Shown here piece by piece: positions 62,319-64,000 of a stretch of 64,000 bases of DNA. Every line of letters begins with the position of its first letter. Position 1 is the stretch's first letter. The notes beneath the pieces are model-generated. The model ran no database searches and was not told the origin of the DNA. It saw nothing but the letters and a program-made list of their open reading frames with translations. Location of the stretch: assembly GCA_002811645.1 (NCBI GenBank), contig PDIP01000014.1, positions 121,633-185,632 of the forward strand, in the 5' to 3' direction. Source of the stretch: Corallochytrium limacisporum (taxonomy: Eukaryota; Opisthokonta). The position numbers were made by a program, and so were the translations under genes.

Positions 62319-63868
62319 AGTGTATATTGTACATCATGCCCGACGTCGCGACCACTACAATTGATGGTTGTTCTCGCAATTGAAGCCAAAATAGAAAATT
62401 CGTTGACTCCGATCCTTCCTTGATCATTTATCACGAACGTACTGCAGTATGGATCCCGCATTGTTTCACCGTCGCAGCACTCTGGCCACAACGAAGGGCG
62501 AAACGAGACTTGAACCCCAGCCTCCTTCTCCCCAACTCTCCCTCCCTCCGGCACTCTCCCACCAACCGATCTAACTCCCTTTCCTTCGGTACTCCGACAA
62601 CCGGATCTTTGCCGCTCAGACCTGTCTGCAGTTCCATTAATCACAAGGGGGGGCGGCCCTGCCACCGCTGTCGGCAGATGTGAGAACGGTTTTGAAACAT
62701 TTTCCGAAAGGGCGCCCCCTCCCCCCTCCCACCACCCTCCCCCAATTATTTCCTGTAGCCCTCTGGGCCGCAGCTTGCTGTTGCTGGACAGTTTCAAAAG
62801 CCGAGAGAAAGAACGGGAAGAAAAATTGTTTGATCCCGCGAAACAAGAAAAAAACCCTCATAAAAATCTAAAAATGCCGCCACCGCCACGGAAGGAGAGA
62901 GATCCAATTTTTCCACCATCGCTAAGGACGCAGAGAACCAATTTTCCTGCCCCGACAGTGGGGCCAAGAGAGTGAAAAGTTTTTTGCAGCCGCCGACTTT
63001 GAAACATTTTGGCCGGCTGTTTGAAGTCTTGCGAGTGTGTGCTGTGGAGGTGTGCTCTTGCGGTACCAGTAACACCTCGCGGTCTCGCCGGTGGGCCGAC
63101 CACCCCGAGATCGAAACGGGGGAGCTTGGTTGTGCCAACCGAGGGAGCAGAAAGTCATATTCATTCATCACGAAACAAACTCGGCGTGGCTTTGGGCAGC
63201 TGACGTATGGGAAATAACAATTAAAACTCCGAGCATCCCTCCGCACACCACCAACCCCTCCATTCCTTCACGCCCCGCTCCGCGCGTCCGAGAGAACAAA
63301 AACTTCCGCGGGACAGCGCGCACACACACGTCGTGAAAGGGAAACTCTCACTCTTAGTCTCCCGGTCACAGTACTTAGTGAATGAGGATAGGCCGAACAC
63401 AAACAAGCAACCCGCCCCGTCTGCTGCGATTGTAAGGGGCGGCCCGACAGCTGCCGTGGTGGATGGGGTACTTTTTCCATTATGTAAGAGGTGTGTCCAG
63501 ATCTGAAGTATTGGCACATTCTTTTATGTATTTAGTATTGCAGACCAAAGCGGCTTTTTCATGGTGGCAAGAGCACCTTATCAACCAGTGCGCATGGCTA
63601 TGCCTAAGTCATTGCATTCCTTACTCGTCGCCAGAGAAGGTTCCATCTCGGACATTTGCCAACGATGTGCCCAGGAGACATATATCTGTCAAAATCTGTT
63701 AAATCTCTGCGATATGAAACAGATGTGATTAGCGTAGATGTGGGCATAGGACCAACAGCCTCGACGTTGTGCCTGTGTGACCTTTCGCCTTCGCCGTTCG
63801 CTGGTGATGTCACATGGACCACTGTTTCTCCCTCTCGGGGGCGGTCTTCTCCCATTTTTTTCTTATGT

Positions 63869-63915
<47 letters not shown>

Positions 63916-64000
63916 CTCTCTCTCTGTGTCTGCCCCTCTCTCTCTCTCTCTCCTTTTTACCGGCGCGGGGCCTTCCACTTCCCCCCTTTTCTTGTTGGTT
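62319..64000. other. 1.7 kb right-end region
   Basis: No gene is supported. It is GC-rich up to about 63460 and ends in a long CT microsatellite. A minus-strand tRNA-like sequence near 62498-62588 does not fold well. Confidence 0.5.
63872..63952. repeat. (CT)n microsatellite
   Basis: About 80 nt of almost pure TC dinucleotides, interrupted by two TGTGTC-like segments and one GCCCC. Confidence 0.95.

Noticed and set aside
62498-62588. Minus-strand tRNA-like sequence with a GTTAGATCGGTTGGT-type D region and a GGTTCAAGTC-type T loop
   Set aside because: The D, T and acceptor stems do not pair acceptably with canonical spacing. It could be a decayed tRNA or chance.
62024-62797. 257-codon minus-strand frame overlapping the M16 3' end
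   Set aside because: About 300 nt are antisense to a well-supported gene, and the remainder is low-complexity without motifs.
63604-63978. 124-codon minus-strand frame at the right end
   Set aside because: It is mostly the translation of the CT microsatellite (Arg-Glu repeats).

Overview
The window looks like nuclear DNA of a unicellular opisthokont. Nineteen protein genes can be supported and together they cover a little under half of the 64 kb. All are uninterrupted reading frames with monocistronic spacing and no ribosome-binding-site pattern, and several carry TATA or AATAAA-type signals. The content is eukaryotic: Arp2/3 subunit 1, COG6, proteasome alpha-3, eIF2B alpha, mitochondrial BCKDH E1 beta, UNC-45 and MSS4/RABIF. 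Three genes point towards the animal side of the opisthokonts: a TANGO1/MIA-like secretory receptor, a SAM-helical-PDZ protein resembling CNK, and a MEF2-type MADS protein. One gene points towards fungi: a WOPR (Wor1/Gti1/Pac2) transcription factor. A deep-branching holozoan (corallochytrean- or ichthyosporean-like) or another lineage near the animal-fungal split is the best inference. The species cannot be fixed by eye.

Layout, 1-6.4 kb: a truncated MFS sugar porter (minus), ARPC1 (plus), a coiled-coil protein with probable C-terminal BRCT-like folds (minus), RABIF/MSS4 (plus) and a small basic protein of unknown role (plus). From 6.4 to 22.5 kb the only convincing gene is the WOPR regulator at 16.4-17.4 kb. 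It lies between about 9.9 kb and 5.2 kb of non-coding, low-complexity-rich DNA.

From 22.5 to 28.2 kb the TANGO1-like and CNK-like genes converge tail to tail with 83 nt between stop codons. From 30.8 to 42.8 kb five minus-strand genes follow one another: UNC-45, an alpha/beta hydrolase-fold protein, a TGL3/4/5-type patatin lipase and COG6, with a weak small frame (30.3-30.7 kb) beyond UNC-45. From 43.4 to 47.7 kb an ARID1/Swi1-like SWI/SNF subunit converges with BCKDHB. From 50.4 to 53.4 kb are the MEF2-type gene, a small membrane protein and PSMA4. From 57.7 to 62.3 kb eIF2B alpha and an M16 metalloprotease diverge.

Functionally this is a mixed set, not a pathway cluster. It covers secretion (TANGO1, COG6, RABIF), cytoskeleton (ARPC1, UNC-45), transcription and chromatin (WOPR, MEF2, ARID1-like), signalling scaffold (CNK-like), protein turnover (PSMA4, M16), lipid and amino-acid metabolism (patatin lipase, BCKDHB) and translation control (eIF2B alpha). 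Intergenic DNA is unusually rich in G/C homopolymer runs, polypyrimidine tracts and di-nucleotide microsatellites. I found no rRNA, no convincing tRNA, no CRISPR array and no recognisable transposon.
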